From: Macrothele yani
Taxonomy: Eukaryota; Arthropoda; Arachnida; Araneae; Macrothelidae
Assembly (NCBI GenBank): GCA_039090855.1
Contig: CM076996.1
Location: 52,976,469-53,040,468, forward strand
Reading direction: 5' to 3'
Length of the DNA: 64,000 bases
Shown: piece after piece, positions 1 to 10,009 of the stretch
Numbering within the stretch: position 1 is the stretch's first letter
How the letters are laid out: the number at the start of each line of letters is the position of its first letter
The notes under the pieces: generated by a model
What the model saw: the letters and a program-made list of their open reading frames with translations, nothing else
Database searches by the model: none
Told to the model about the DNA's origin: nothing
Translations under genes and position numbers: made by a program

Positions 1-853
1 AAGAGGTGATAATCCGATGGGGCAAAGTCTGGAAAATACGCCGGGTGGGACAAAATCTCCCATTCCAGGTCGGTGATCGTGTTTAAAGTCGTTTTGGCCG
101 TGTGAGGACGTGCGTTATCCTGAAGCAACAGGACTGACCTTCTGCCCTTGCCAGTATATGACCTTTTCGCCTCCATTGCGTCACTCACACGAATGAGTTG
201 CTGACAATAACACTCAGCATTGACCATTTCACCAGCTTTGAGCAACTCATACAACACTGCACTGATCCCACCATATGCACAGCAACAGCTTCCTGGCATG
301 ATATTCGGTTTGGCGGTACTGGTGGTAGGTTGACCTGGATAAACCCACAATTTGCGCTGCTTAGGATTATTGTAGAGGATCCATAACAGGTCAAAATCTT
401 GTGGAGGAAATCCTTCTTCTTGAATCTGGAGAGCAAGGACACAGCAGCATCGTAGCACCTAGACTTGTCCGTAGCTGCGAGTTGGTTGGGCACCCAATGG
501 CTCTCCTTGTGAATCCGTCCAAGCTTGTGCAGGAACTTTTCAATGGCTTGCCATGTTACTCCGAGTTGCTGGGTGAGCTCTGACTGTGCACGACAGGGAT
601 CTGCATCCAACAGTTGTTCCAGTTCCTCATCATCAACTTTCTGTGGCTGTCCCGGACGTTCTGCATCACAGAGATCGAAATTTCCCTGCTTAAACAGCTG
701 GAACTACTTCTTACACGTACAGTGGGACACAGCAGCCTCACCCAAAGCAGCACAGATCATTTGCTGGGCTTCCACGGCACTTTTTTTCAGCTGAAATGCG
801 AACAGAAGGCAGTGCTTTAAATGTTGCTTCTCGAACAACATTGCTTTCATCAT
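1..853 (-). pseudogene. mariner transposase (DD34D), broken and partial
   Basis: Cut-and-paste transposase of the mariner family. The start is placed at the ATG pair near 853. The N-terminal paired-like helix-turn-helix region is visible (EAQQMICAALGEA, then QLGVTWQAIEKFLHKLGR, HWVPNQL). An in-frame TAG interrupts the N-terminus where mariners have KKWFQ. The usual GDEKW block with the first catalytic Asp is damaged: the frame shifts after FLHKILT and resumes as ILYNNPKQRK. The second catalytic Asp survives in LLLQDNARPH and the third in PDFAPSDYHL at the window edge. The coding frame is therefore inactive. The family call is secure; the subfamily is not resolved. Confidence 0.85.
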
Positions 854-1000
854 CAACTTTCGTCCCTTCTGTCACTACAGCTGTGAGCGGTTAATGTTGG
901 ATGGTGCTGCAATCAGCCATTATTGCACACAAATATTTGCATTTGCCGATGTTCTATGATCGCTTGCGGTTAGGGGCCGAGAATTAAGTTGCACACCTAA
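1..1000 (-). mobile_element. mariner transposon, cut by window edge
   Basis: The element reads leftward. Its 5' terminus is at 1000, where the minus strand begins TTAGGTGTGCAACTTAATTC, as expected for a mariner terminal inverted repeat, next to a TA at 1001-1002. The other end is outside the window. It lies within a few bases of the Tc1 element that starts at 1005. The body is occupied by a broken transposase gene. Confidence 0.8.
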
Positions 1001-1004
1001 TAAA

Positions 1005-2191
1005 TACACTGAAGAGCAATTGAATTAGAGATACCTGTCTAGTAATGTGTAGCACCACCTTTCACCAAGATGACAGCGGCGATTCGTCTCGGCATGGACT
1101 CGACAAGACACCGGAAGCGTTGGGAAGCCATATGGATCCACGACCCCTGAACAAGCTCCCGCAGTTCATGAAGATTTGATGGAGGGGGGGGGTCAGAGCC
1201 TTGAACATCTCTCTTGATGGGATTGAGGTCAGGTGACCTAACTGGCCAAGGAAGCGAGGTCACGTCGGCGGAGTGTTCATCCAACCATTCGGATACAATT
1301 CGGGAGCGATGGCATGGTGCATTGTCTTGTTGCAGGATGAGGTCCCCAGTGGGATGTTGAAGACGCACAAACAGGTGCAAATGGTTGTCCAGGATATCCC
1401 GGTAACATTGACCTGTGAGGGACAATGTCGCATGTACCAGGGGACCCATTTCAGTCCACGTCAACAGTCCCCAGACGAGAATGCCACCCCCACCAGCTTG
1501 AAGAGTACCCTGCTGGCAAGAAGGATCCATCACTTCATGTGGTTTGCGCCGTACTTATATCCTGCCATCCGCATGTACCAACGTGAATCTCGACTCATCG
1601 GCCGAGGCAACATTTTCCCACATGTCTAGGGTCAAGCGGTGATGTTCCCATGCCCATGCTAATCTTTGCACCCTGTGATGTGTGGTCAGCAGCGGTACTC
1701 TCGTGGTACGATGGTTTCTGCACCACATAGCGAGGAGATGGTTCTGGATGGTGTGGCTGCTTACACATTTTAGTGCACTGGCGTTAAATTGCAGACCAAT
1801 CTCTTACACTGTGGCCTGTCTATCCGCTGTTACAATGCGAGCTAGCCGATGATGACCCTGCTCATTAACACGCTGTTGTCCACTGCAGTTGGCCCTTGCA
1901 GGGATGGTTTTACCAGATTCGATGTACTCACGGTGCACCCGTGACACAGTGGCTCGTGAAAATCTCAGTGCCTGCACGACTTCAGAGATGGAGTGACCTA
2001 TTCATCAGGCCCCGACAATTTGCCCACGATAAAATGCACTTAGATCCTTCGTCTTGCCCATACTGCGTCCAACTCTTACTGATTCCCGTCGCATCACTCC
2101 TTATATTGTCAGATCGCTGCATACGTCATGTTTCCATTTACAGGGCCGCCCACAGCGCCAGCTGTCTCTAATTCAATTGCTCTTAAGTGTA
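1005..2191 (-). mobile_element. Tc1-like transposon, both ends present
   Basis: Two terminal inverted repeats of about 27 bp face each other: 1007-1031 reads CACTGAAGAGCAATTGAATT and continues TAGAG, and 2164-2189 is its complement with one mismatch in CACTTAAGAGC. TA dinucleotides flank both ends (1005-1006 and 2190-2191), the standard Tc1/mariner target duplication. The element is about 1.18 kb, a normal length for Tc1, and contains one broken transposase gene on the minus strand. Confidence 0.88.
1039..2094 (-). pseudogene. Tc1-like transposase, catalytic Glu deleted
   Basis: DDE transposase of the Tc1 family. Starting at the ATG at 2094, the minus strand encodes an N-terminal region (GRSMGKTKDLSAFYRGQIVG) that hits a stop, then the second helix-turn-helix region (SISEVVQALRFSRATVSRVH). 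A first catalytic block reads SADESRFTLVHADGR. A continuous frame of 164 codons at 1039-1533 carries GGGGILVWGLLTW, the second Asp in LILQQDNAPCHRS and RSPDLNPI. After NPI the sequence jumps straight to KRDVQGSDPP, so the usual EH-W segment with the third catalytic residue has been deleted in frame. The C-terminus (SMPRRIAAVILVKGGATHY) is intact. Confidence 0.85.
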
Positions 2192-2769
2192 CACCAGACT
2201 TGAATAATCATGAAACGCATATAGCATATTAAATCCATTTATTTTTGTGGTGTAGTCAGCACAAAGATTTGCCAAGCTTTTGCACTCCACTGGGAGGCTT
2301 TTTCAAGGCAATGGTAGACATAAAAATGCAGGGAATTGGAACACGTAAAAAATGAAGATGATTTTTGAAAATAACGAGGGGGAAAACACGGGCGGTCGTA
2401 GTGGGCGATGGATTTGCCTCCTCGGGGCGCTTCGTGGTAACAATGGCACACACAACAGCAACTAGGACTCTGTGAATCTTGAGGAGGTGCAAGCTAGTTC
2501 TGTGTGACATTGGCGAAAAGACCCCAACTCACTGGGTTTTGTTCCAGAATCCTTAGGGTGAATGACCAACTGGAATTCTCAGCTGTGGGCTAATCCCCCA
2601 CACTGATGTACTTACCTGATTAAAATCAATATCACGACCATAGTATCCTACAGCAAAAATATTCGCAAACATGCTGTAAGGGCGAAAAGTAATAATGAGA
2701 TGCATATCAATTAAGATATGATCTAGTGCTAATTTATGTACATAAAAACAAGGAAATAACTTTATTTCA
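2192..2769. other. No recognised feature
   Basis: Unique-looking AT-rich sequence between the Tc1 element and the GC-rich block. Short open frames on the minus strand near 2239-2510 show no motif I recognise. A relic of another repeat is possible. Confidence 0.4.
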
Positions 2770-3640
2770 TTAACTGTGTGCATATACAAGGCCCAAGGTT
2801 AGAAGGGCACCAGCCTGTCTGGGAAGACTGAATACGTCCTTTGTGTAAAAGAATGTCAGTATTGTTGTATGTTTTCTTCTGTTTGTATAGAGTCTGGTTT
2901 CCACGTACAGAAGTCCGTTAGGTGGAATGTGTGGTATGCCGTCGTCGGGCACGGAGACAATAAGCGAGGGAGAGCGATTTCCGAGAAGCAGGAGCGGCTG
3001 GGGTGCGGATTCGAAGAAAGTGTGCCTGCGGACAAAGGTCAGGTTCGCTCCAGGACCTGACAAGGTCAGCGCCTTGTAGTAGGTCAGCGCCTCGTGGTAG
3101 AGGGAGCCGAAAACAGAAGGGAGGGGTCTTCTGGAGCGAGGGGGATAAGAGATAGCTTCGGAGAGAGAAGGAGGATTGCGAGGTGCGCTTGGACGGCGGG
3201 TAGACGTGCGGCGTCTATGCTCCGAGGAACGCAGTTCCTGTTATTTGCGTGAAGCTGGAGGCTTCGGGAGAAAGCGTAAAAGATTGCAACGAGTGTTTGG
3301 AAGACGGATAGACGTGCGGCGTCTATGCACCAAGGAACGCAGTTCCTGTTATTTGCGTGAAGCTGGAGACTTCGGGAGAAAGTGAAAAGGATTTGTAACG
3401 AGTGTCTGGAAGACGGATAGACGGTGGAGATTTTATGCTCCGAGGAATGCAGTTCCTGGTTTTTAGCGTGAAACAGAGTGTTTCTAGGGACAACGCGGAG
3501 TCGGAACGACTCGGATATTAGAGTGGCATTAGGGCAACGGATTTGAGATTGAACAATTAGTGACGGACGACGCATGCCACAAATTCGTCGACGCGGACAT
3601 TGGCACCGGAACCAGACTCTCACTAGTACTTTGATTCATT
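2770..3640. other. GC-rich segment with tandem repeats, possible LTR fragment
   Basis: This stretch is clearly richer in G and C than its surroundings and holds the 109-bp tandem repeat at 3201-3500. At 3599-3616 the sequence TGGCACCGGAACCAGA follows a CA dinucleotide, which resembles the junction between a long terminal repeat and a primer-binding site. No gag or pol frame follows, and I cannot define the TG...CA ends. An LTR remnant is one reading; a satellite-containing regulatory island is another. Open frames on both strands here look like by-products of the base composition. Confidence 0.35.
3201..3500. repeat. Tandem repeat, 108-109 bp unit, about 3 copies
   Basis: Units begin TAGACGTGCGGCG at 3201 and 3309 and a diverged TAGACGGTGGAG at 3418. 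Each contains GAGGAACGCAGTTCCTGTTA (CAAGG in the second, GAATG in the third), GCGTGAAGCTGGAG, CTTCGGGAGAAAG and AACGAGTGT. The first two units are about 93% alike; the third decays after about 80 bp. AGGAACGCAGTTCCT is partly self-complementary. Confidence 0.85.
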
Positions 3641-4074
3641 AAATTTATTATCTTTCTTATTCACGAAGCATTTATTGAAGTTGATGAAGTGCCTTACAGT
3701 AGCCATTCTCTCCCTTCCTTGATTCGCGGATAATTACACAAAAAGGCGGAGGAAGAGGGGCCTGGATGATAAATTTATTATTAATAAATTACGAGAGTGA
3801 GAACCTCAGATTATTTGCTGTAGGGGGAAGTTGTTAAATTAACTCACGGACGCCTATCGGAAAGAAGGCGGGACTTAGCACAAAAGTCTATGTCTCACCC
3901 CTACACATGCCTTATAAAATATCAGTGGACAGATGTGAACTTGTAACATTGTGTCATCCTTACAATGAATCCATAGATTAGAGTATTTATTATCTTTAAA
4001 GAAAGATTGTCACTTTATAGCACATACACTCAGATCAGAATGAGCATTTGGAAGTTGTAGATTGAATTGCAAAT
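3641..4074. other. No recognised feature
   Basis: AT-rich sequence without motifs I can assign. It includes a short inverted TTTATTA/TAATAAA stretch near 3770-3795. Confidence 0.4.
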
Positions 4075-4290
4075 GTGAAATTCTCAGAACTAAGTTTTCG
4101 TTGGATAAACAGCCAGGCTATCTTCCATTTACATGCTTACAGTGATAATGAAACAAATTTAAAATGGTTGAAATTGGACAATATTAAAACAGAACTTACA
4201 TTAACTTTTGCCACATCCTACAAGAAAACTGCCTCTGATGGAATTGGTGACACTGTAAAAAGGTTAGTTTCCAAATCCAGTAAATAATGA
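4075..4290 (+). pseudogene. Relic of the 'HGKG..DGIGG.VKR' transposase-like family
   Basis: A 70-codon frame ends in FATSYKKTASDGIGDTVKRL. In the arthropod family also seen at 53-54 kb in this window (CSATGHGKG-type block reading ATGHGKGACDGVGGLCKH there), the same place reads ATSHGKG-x-DGIGG-x-VKR, so HGKG has become YKKT here. The upstream part (SELSFRWINSQAIFHLHAY) is compatible with the segment before that block. No start codon context, splice sites or complete domain are present. I take it as a short decayed fragment and cannot name the superfamily. Confidence 0.45.
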
Positions 4291-5517
4291 ACGAACAACA
4301 CCACCTTTACAAGTGTTCAAGTACTGTAAAGAGCATATTTTAGGTATACCATTTCCTCTTTGTGTCCCAGAAAGAACTTTGAGACTTTCATTTCACAAAA
4401 GCCATCCCTAACACAAGTAACCTTTACATAATTTCATGTGATCATGCCTGCTCCTGATGAAACATGGATTGAGAACCAGTTTCTTCTGTACAAAGCGTTA
4501 AAAGACTTCACTCTCCACCATGGGACAAGGCATTCTGTCTTGATCGGACAAGTGAAATGCGATAAAATTTTATTGTATTTTCCAGGTGGATGTTAATTAC
4601 ATTTGTGGCTGCTATGTTTACAATAAAAATGTTAGGAAAACCAAAGCAATGCAATAAATGCATGAATTAATAAAATACCAAATCAATTTTAATCGGATCA
4701 AAATTGTTTCCGGTAATGAGCAGAATCATCAGTTTCTTCCTGAAAGCCATAATCATAGGAGCTATCCGATTTCTCAAAACACTCTGAAAAGGCTTGCTTT
4801 AAATCCAATGTTTACGAGTGAAAGCACAGCAAAAGCCCCCCCCAAACCCCTCTTGAGAATAGGAAAAGGGAATGAAAAGAAAGTGCACATCACTAGCAAC
4901 TTCTATGATGTTTCAAGAGAAACTGATTAGACGAGCAGTTTATTCCACACAAAACATTCAGTTTCCATGTGAGTTAAGCTTGGGACTAGCCCCAGAGCAA
5001 CAGCAGTAGATGTGGGCTCAGCTTATTTGTGCCAATGACGACTATTAGCATGCGGAGAAGCTGAATGTGTGTTAGTCATTTAAATATTATTTCAAACTAG
5101 TAGTGAATAAAAGTTTTACATCAAATTGAAAAATTGTGTGCTGTGATTCACAGTGGGAGCTAAAGGGGTTTTGAAGACATTTTTGGCTGATAAAAAGTAG
5201 TGATATAATTTGGTTTTCTATCTAGCAGAACCCTCTACATCTTTTAAGCTCACTAAAGATTATTCCTTTGTACTTGAATGCAGTATTCTCCAAGAGCTCT
5301 CTCTCCTCTTAAATTTACTTTGACAACTAGATGTCACAACATCAAAGTTACCTGTTATTCAACCACCTGAGACAATTTCTTTTTATGTACACATTATACA
5401 CAGAATGGATAAATTATTATATGTTATGCACAAGTATTGTATACAGTTGCATGGGGCGCTTAAACTGGCAATGCCTGAAAAAAAAAGCAGGTATCTGTGC
5501 ATTGGTAAAGTAATGAC
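4291..5517. other. No recognised feature
   Basis: AT-rich intergenic sequence. A small frame at 4658-4930 shows no recognisable domain. Nothing else stands out. Confidence 0.4.
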
Positions 5518-5925
5518 ATGAGTGAGTTTGACAATGGCCAGATGGGAGGCTGGTTACAAGTCACCTGGTTTGATGAATCACGATTTCAACTCTATCACAG
5601 CAATGGGAGGGTGCAGCATGAGTGGCATAAGGCACAGAAAGTGATAAACCCAGCTTATCAATTTGGAGTTTCACAGGCAGCGGGAGACAGTGCAACCATT
5701 TGAGAGATTTATGTAGGTTTCTTCACGCCCCTTGTACCCATTAAGACTTACGCAACAGGCACAAGTTATGTAAACATCCTCAACAATGATTTACACCCAC
5801 TCATAAAGATTTGCTTGATTCTCTCTGTACTATGTTGCATCTTTCAACAAGACAATGTCATACCATATACTTCCCAATTGGCTCCAAATGACGAATTATC
5901 GTCCAGCCGTGTTTCATTCCGCAGC
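5518..5925 (+). pseudogene. Tc1-like transposase, catalytic-core fragment
   Basis: The translated plus strand reads VTWFDESRFQLYHSNGRV, then KAQKVINPAYQFGVSQAAG, then FTPLVPIKTYATGTSYVNIL and a second catalytic block CIFQQDNVIPYTSQLA. These match the Tc1 order DESRF...GRV...G-TGxRYV-IL...FQQDNA-PH. The alignment runs on through NWLQMTNYRPA in another frame and then stops matching, so the third catalytic block is lost. Both N- and C-termini are missing and at least one frameshift is present. Confidence 0.75.
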
Positions 5926-5954
5926 TCACAGAAGCCAGAAGGGAGTGCCTGTTG

Positions 5955-6035
5955 TGCATTGTTGTTCACAGCGGCCACAGTGCAACAAATCACCCGCAGG
6001 TACAACAGTGGTGATCAGAGCAATGTGTCGCAGCA
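5955..6035 (+). pseudogene. Tc1-like transposase N-terminal fragment, left part of a split gene
   Basis: The frame reads ATVQQITRRYNSGDQSNVSQ, a typical second helix-turn-helix of a Tc1 transposase. It is interrupted at 6035 by the element at 6036-7633 and continues at 7634. Removing that insertion with one copy of its 9-bp target duplication restores an uninterrupted helix-turn-helix reading frame, which is strong evidence that this was the insertion target. The fragment lies just behind another Tc1 catalytic fragment on the same strand, so two Tc1 copies were joined here before the insertion. Confidence 0.75.
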
Positions 6036-6466
6036 GGGTCTGGTATGATTCGTCCAACGACGATTGGTCCAATGCCGATTTGTCCAATGGACGATTGGTC
6101 CAATTCCGTCCTATCTGTCCGAAGTGCTACTCGTGCTACAAAAGTCTCATCTGTTCTGATTCTATCTCCGATGTTATAACAAAGTACCAGTAGTCCAAAG
6201 AATGTAAAATAATGTTACATTTCATACGTAATATTGTGGTTACATATTTCTTCTTCTTTTTTTTTTTTTGAATTTTTGAATCGCGTTTTTTGTTATACTG
6301 CCTTTGCTGCCGTATGAAGTTACTGATGTACGAGCCGTTCAATCAACTGCAATGTTTCTCTTTTGCATGAAATAATAAAAAATACTAGTTTTCCGTTTCT
6401 GTTTGTAGAATGCAGTGGGGTTCCGCCAACTGCCCAATGGAAGCAACTGGTCGGGGTTTGGACAGA

Positions 6467-6926
6467 GGCCTTTTCAACAGTTTTTATTCCAGCGATGTCA
6501 TATTCATAACGTTTACATATAAAAAAGTTAATAATATTGCACTTTTACTTAAACACGAAATATTAATTCATAGGCCTAGGCCTTTTTAACAGTTTATATT
6601 CTACTGATGTCATATTCATAACATTTACATATTAAATCAAGTTAATAATATTGCGCTTTTACTTAAGCACGAAATATTAATTCATAGACCCTAGGCCTAG
6701 GCCTTTTCAACAGTTTTTATTCCAGCGATGTCATATTCATAACGTTTACATATCAAATCACGTTAATAATATTGAGCTTTTACTTAGGCACGAAATATTA
6801 ATTCATAGGCTCTAGGCCTAGGCCTTTTTAGGACTTTTTATTCTACTGATGTCATATTCATAACGTTTACATATTAAATCCAGTTAATAATATTGCGCTT
6901 TCACTTAAGCACGGAATATTAATTCA
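6467..6926. repeat. Tandem array A, about 118 bp x 4
   Basis: Units start AGGCCTTTTCAACAGTTTTT (or TTTAACAG, TTTAGGAC) near 6467, 6584, 6703 and 6821. Each contains GATGTCATATTCATAACGTT, TTAATAATATTG and CACGAAATATTAATTCATAG. Similarity between units is high, about 85-90% by eye. The array ends where array B begins, both sharing an AGGCC(T) joint. Confidence 0.88.
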
Positions 6927-7345
6927 TAGGCCTGCGACCTAGGTGCCTTGCAAAGACCTCAGAAATGATACGATGAGTGCCTTTTATAAAGTCTTATAAA
7001 ATGTTTACAAATATCAAATATCTAGGTTGTAACTTAAAATCTTCTAAAAAGGCCCGCGACCTAGGTGCCTGTTAAGACAGCTGAGAAATGATACGAGAGT
7101 GCCTTTCATTAGGTTTTATAAAATGTTTACAAATACCAAATATCTAGGTTGTAACTTAAAATCTTCTAGAAAGGTCCGCAGCCTAGGTGCCTTGTAAAGA
7201 CCTGGGAAATGATTCGATGAGTGCCTTTTATAAGGTTTTATAGAATGTTTACAAATACCAAATATCTAGGTTGTAACTCAAAATCTTCTAAAAAGGCCTG
7301 CGGCCTAGGTGCTTTGCAAACAGCTGAGAAATGCTCCATTGAGTG
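6927..7345. repeat. Tandem array B, about 122 bp x 3.5
   Basis: Units start AGGCCTGCGACCTAGGTGCC (with small changes) near 6927, 7050, 7172 and 7295. They contain GAGAAATGATACGA, GAGTGCCTTTTATAAGGTTT, AAATGTTTACAAAT and TATCTAGGTTGTAACTTAAA. The sequence is unrelated to array A apart from the joint, so two satellites lie head to tail inside one transposable element. Confidence 0.88.
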
Positions 7346-7479
7346 CCTTTTAACAGGTTTATGTAAAATGCTTATAATTATCAAATATACGGAAATTATC
7401 TTTCAAAAGGATTTAAACAGGAGAATAATTTAAATTATTATTCCTTTCTGGAAAATAAAAAAGTTTACCTTTGGTAAGA

Positions 7480-7620
7480 TACCATTGGACGAATCGGCGT
7501 TGGACCAATCGTACCATTGGACGAATCGGACATTGGACCAATCGTCCCTTTGGACGAATCGGCATTGGACCAATCGTCCCTTTGGACGAATCGGCATTGG
7601 ACCAATCGTCGTTGGACGAA
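7480..7620. repeat. Subterminal iterated motif, about 35 bp x 4
   Basis: The motif TTGGACGAATCGGCATTGGA followed by CCAATCGTCCC is repeated about four times, the last two copies identical. A shorter version (GATTGGTCCAATGCCGATT, GACGATTGGTCCAATTCCG) occurs inverted at the left end, 6060-6110. Clusters like this near transposon ends often bind transposase; that role is inferred. Confidence 0.8.
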
Positions 7621-7633
7621 TCGTCTGGGACCG

Positions 7634-7745
7634 GTCGCAGCACACAGTTCACCACAGCTTTCTGCATATGGGCCCGCATAGCCAAAGACCCAGCCTGGTC
7701 CCCATGCTCACTGCACGTCATCGCCAACAACGCATGAAAGGGGCC
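7634..7745 (+). pseudogene. Tc1-like transposase N-terminal fragment, right part of a split gene
   Basis: Continues the frame broken at 6035: TVHHSFLHMG, then SQRPSLVPMLTARHRQQRM. This is the classic Tc1 sequence following the second helix-turn-helix (HMG-x-S-x-RPSLVP-LTxRHRxxRL). The match fades after 7745, before the first catalytic Asp, so the gene is also truncated downstream. Confidence 0.75.
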
Positions 7746-8719
7746 TCAAAGATTATTGAGATTGGACTGTTTTAGCTTACTGATGCCATTTAAGTGTAAA
7801 ATAAAAAATTGTAATTTCCTACCAACATTCTTATGATATTACGCATGGAAACGATTTGTCTGGTTAATTCCAAAAACGAATGACTGTTCCATTTCTCATA
7901 CAGTACCACAACAAAAAGACAGGATTAGCATGCAAAATTTTAAGGTATGCAAAATGTGGATCACTCTCTTTATGGAAACTAACAACTTTTCTCTTAAGAG
8001 GGCATCGGCGTGCCCGTCACTGGTATATTATCAGTAAACACAACTACTTTCTCTCTCACACACAACAAATGCCTATTTTTCCCCTTATGACAAGGAACAA
8101 TAATACTACAGAAGAAAATGTAATGATGGTGATTACTTTGAATGGGTGGAGATTCCTTCTATGTGAGGTATTCAAGATGAAAGCATGGCCCAAAGAAAAA
8201 TATTTCCACATGGAACACACATAATAATAAAAATGGCACTTGAACTTCTGAAATATTAAGGTGGAAGGCAACCAGGCCATCTCCAACAGTGTTGGTGCCA
8301 GTTCTTGTGGACAACATGAAAATAAGTAGGCAACATATGTCATGATACATCCCATAATCATCCCACATGGATTGCTACCAAAAAGTGAAGTGTTCCATAC
8401 AGGAAGCCAAAAGCCTGGGTTTGCATAGCTTACATTCTCCAAATGTAAAGAGATTGCGGGTGCGTACGAAGTTAATAGATGATAGATAGGTGTGATGCTA
8501 TGGATTTGTGTCAAGAACCTACAAACATTTAAGTTTGACATACATATGTTTAAGGGGGAGGGGGTTGAAAAGTTCTTTTTCCCAATATAGATCACAAAGG
8601 TTTTCATAAAAGACAATGTTGACAATCCGTGCTGTGATTCTTGTTCTACGTTCACAAAAAAAAAAATTCCTTCTTTTTTCAGAGGCATAGGAGTGAGGAA
8701 AATGAATGAAGATAGCAGC
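7746..8719. other. No recognised gene; one long uncharacterised frame
   Basis: A 235-codon frame on the minus strand (8056-8763) is unusually long for this AT-rich DNA, is rich in aromatic and hydrophobic residues, and matches nothing I recognise. It overlaps the mariner relic at its 5' end. I regard it as a probable chance frame; no start context, splice sites or conserved motif support it. Confidence 0.3.
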
Positions 8720-9580
8720 TGTTGAGAGAAATGAGTACCTCCATTTAAAAGGAATATCACCAAAAGAAATTAATGAGGACATGCAGCAATTTGGGGAATT
8801 CTTGTTCTTCACACTGCATGGACACAGATTTAGATGTAGAATTGTGGAAGAGACAGTGAGAGGTGGCATGTTATAGTGTTGACACCTGCAATGGGGATCC
8901 CGTTTATGCAATTTTGAAGCACATTGAGACAACTTCCATGAGCGAGCTACACTGTGGTGAATGTTTTAGAAATTCAGGTTTCTTTTAAGGGTGGGGGTAC
9001 TGAATGCAGTCAGAGTGAAGTGCTATCCTGAGATTATGCAGCACTTTGAAGCTCAGTTTTTGTGGGTGGTAGGGATGAAACATGGGTTCATTACTTTGAC
9101 CCTGAAGCAAAAGAAAAGTTGAAGCATCCATTTTCTCCTCCTCCTCCTAAAATGCTTTGCATGTAAAAATTATCCATCTTCAGGGATGAAAAAGAAGTTA
9201 TGACTCATTTTCAGGAACACTATTACTGGAGATTGTTATTCTAATCAACTGAGACATCTCCACAAGGAACTGAAGTTCCAGAAATAGAGGGAAATTGGCC
9301 AAAGGAGGCATTTTCCATCAAGATAATGCTATGGTGCACACAGCATTTGTGACTCAGTCAACACTGCTTGACTGTGGGTTCCAGTTATCACATCATCCGC
9401 CACATTTGGCCCCATCAGCCATTTCTTATTTCCAAACCTCAAAAAGGATTTGAGAGGGCAGAAGTTTGACAGTAACAATGAACAAATGGTCTGAATCGCA
9501 TTTGAGTGAGTTATGAAAGCTGGTGGATTGTTCTGAAGGATGTGTTGACTTACGGGAGAACTATATTGAAAAACATAAAT
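8720..9580 (+). pseudogene. mariner transposase relic (SETMAR-like)
   Basis: Heavily decayed mariner transposase. Visible pieces in order: LKGISPKEINEDMQQ (N-terminal helix-turn-helix region), GGRDETWVHYFDPEAKEKLK (first catalytic Asp in DETW), FRDEKEVMT, a CTQHL segment following the decayed HQDNA block (DNA at 9320-9350 still reads CATCAAGATAATGC), DCGFQLSHHPPHLAPS with PDLAPSD reduced to PHLAPS, and a C-terminal EDCVDLRENYIEK. These blocks appear in three frames with many stops. The third catalytic region is degraded. It lies about 430 bp downstream of the host gene stop codon on the opposite strand. Confidence 0.7.
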
Positions 9581-10009
9581 GAGTTTTCACAATATTTTTG
9601 CATTCCTTTTATTAGAAGCTAGAAAATTTTCAACTCCCTCTTTACAGATGATGAAACTCGATCATTCCACATCCACTATAATTGTAGTGTTCACACTGCT
9701 TAGTATTTACTTCACTGCTGCTTTTTCATGCTTCATTATAGACCTTTTAAAATGTTTGCACATGGTATCATAAACAGCATTTTCGAAATAACATATCTGA
9801 AGTTATGAAAACCCTTTTGTTCACACGTAAACACACATGCGAGGTATGCATAAACAGTTTACTCTAAAACAGTGTATCTAGTTCATTTTTAAATGCATCA
9901 AAAATAAAACAAAAAAACAAAAGTGATAGCACAGCAGTAGCTTTTCTTGATGAAGTTGATGATAAAACATGCACATACCATCATGAAATTCTGTGACAGA
10001 ATGAGCAGT
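9581..10009 (-). other. Presumed 3' untranslated region of the host gene
   Basis: This follows the stop codon at 10010-10012 on the minus strand. The plus-strand TTTATT at 9608-9613 would be an AATAAA polyadenylation signal, but it lies near the mariner relic, so the true 3' end cannot be fixed. No other feature is visible. Confidence 0.3.

Larger units (their letters stand above)
6036..7633. mobile_element. Non-autonomous TIR element with 9-bp TSD (Mutator-like), satellite-filled
   Basis: Flanked by a perfect 9-bp direct duplication GTCGCAGCA at 6027-6035 and 7634-7642. Its ends are inverted repeats of about 75 bp: the left begins GGGTCTGGTATGATTCGTCC, the complement of the right begins CGGTCCCAGACGATTCGTCC, and both continue AACGACGATTGGTCCAATGC. 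The long repeats and 9-bp duplication are typical of Mutator-like elements. No transposase frame is present. The interior holds two different tandem arrays (6467-6926 and 6927-7345), and the right end has iterated subterminal motifs. It sits inside a Tc1 transposase gene. Confidence 0.75.

Noticed and set aside
3084..3623. 179-codon minus-strand frame through the 109-bp repeats
   Set aside because: The frame stays open because of the GC-rich tandem repeats; it has no recognisable domain and repeats its own sequence with the unit.
6467..7345. CRISPR or rDNA spacer array
   Set aside because: Repeat units are full-length tandem satellites without spacers and lie within a defined transposable element.
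8056..8763. 235-codon minus-strand frame
   Set aside because: No motif, no splice or start context, and it overlaps a mariner relic on the other strand. Kept only as a note, not as a gene.
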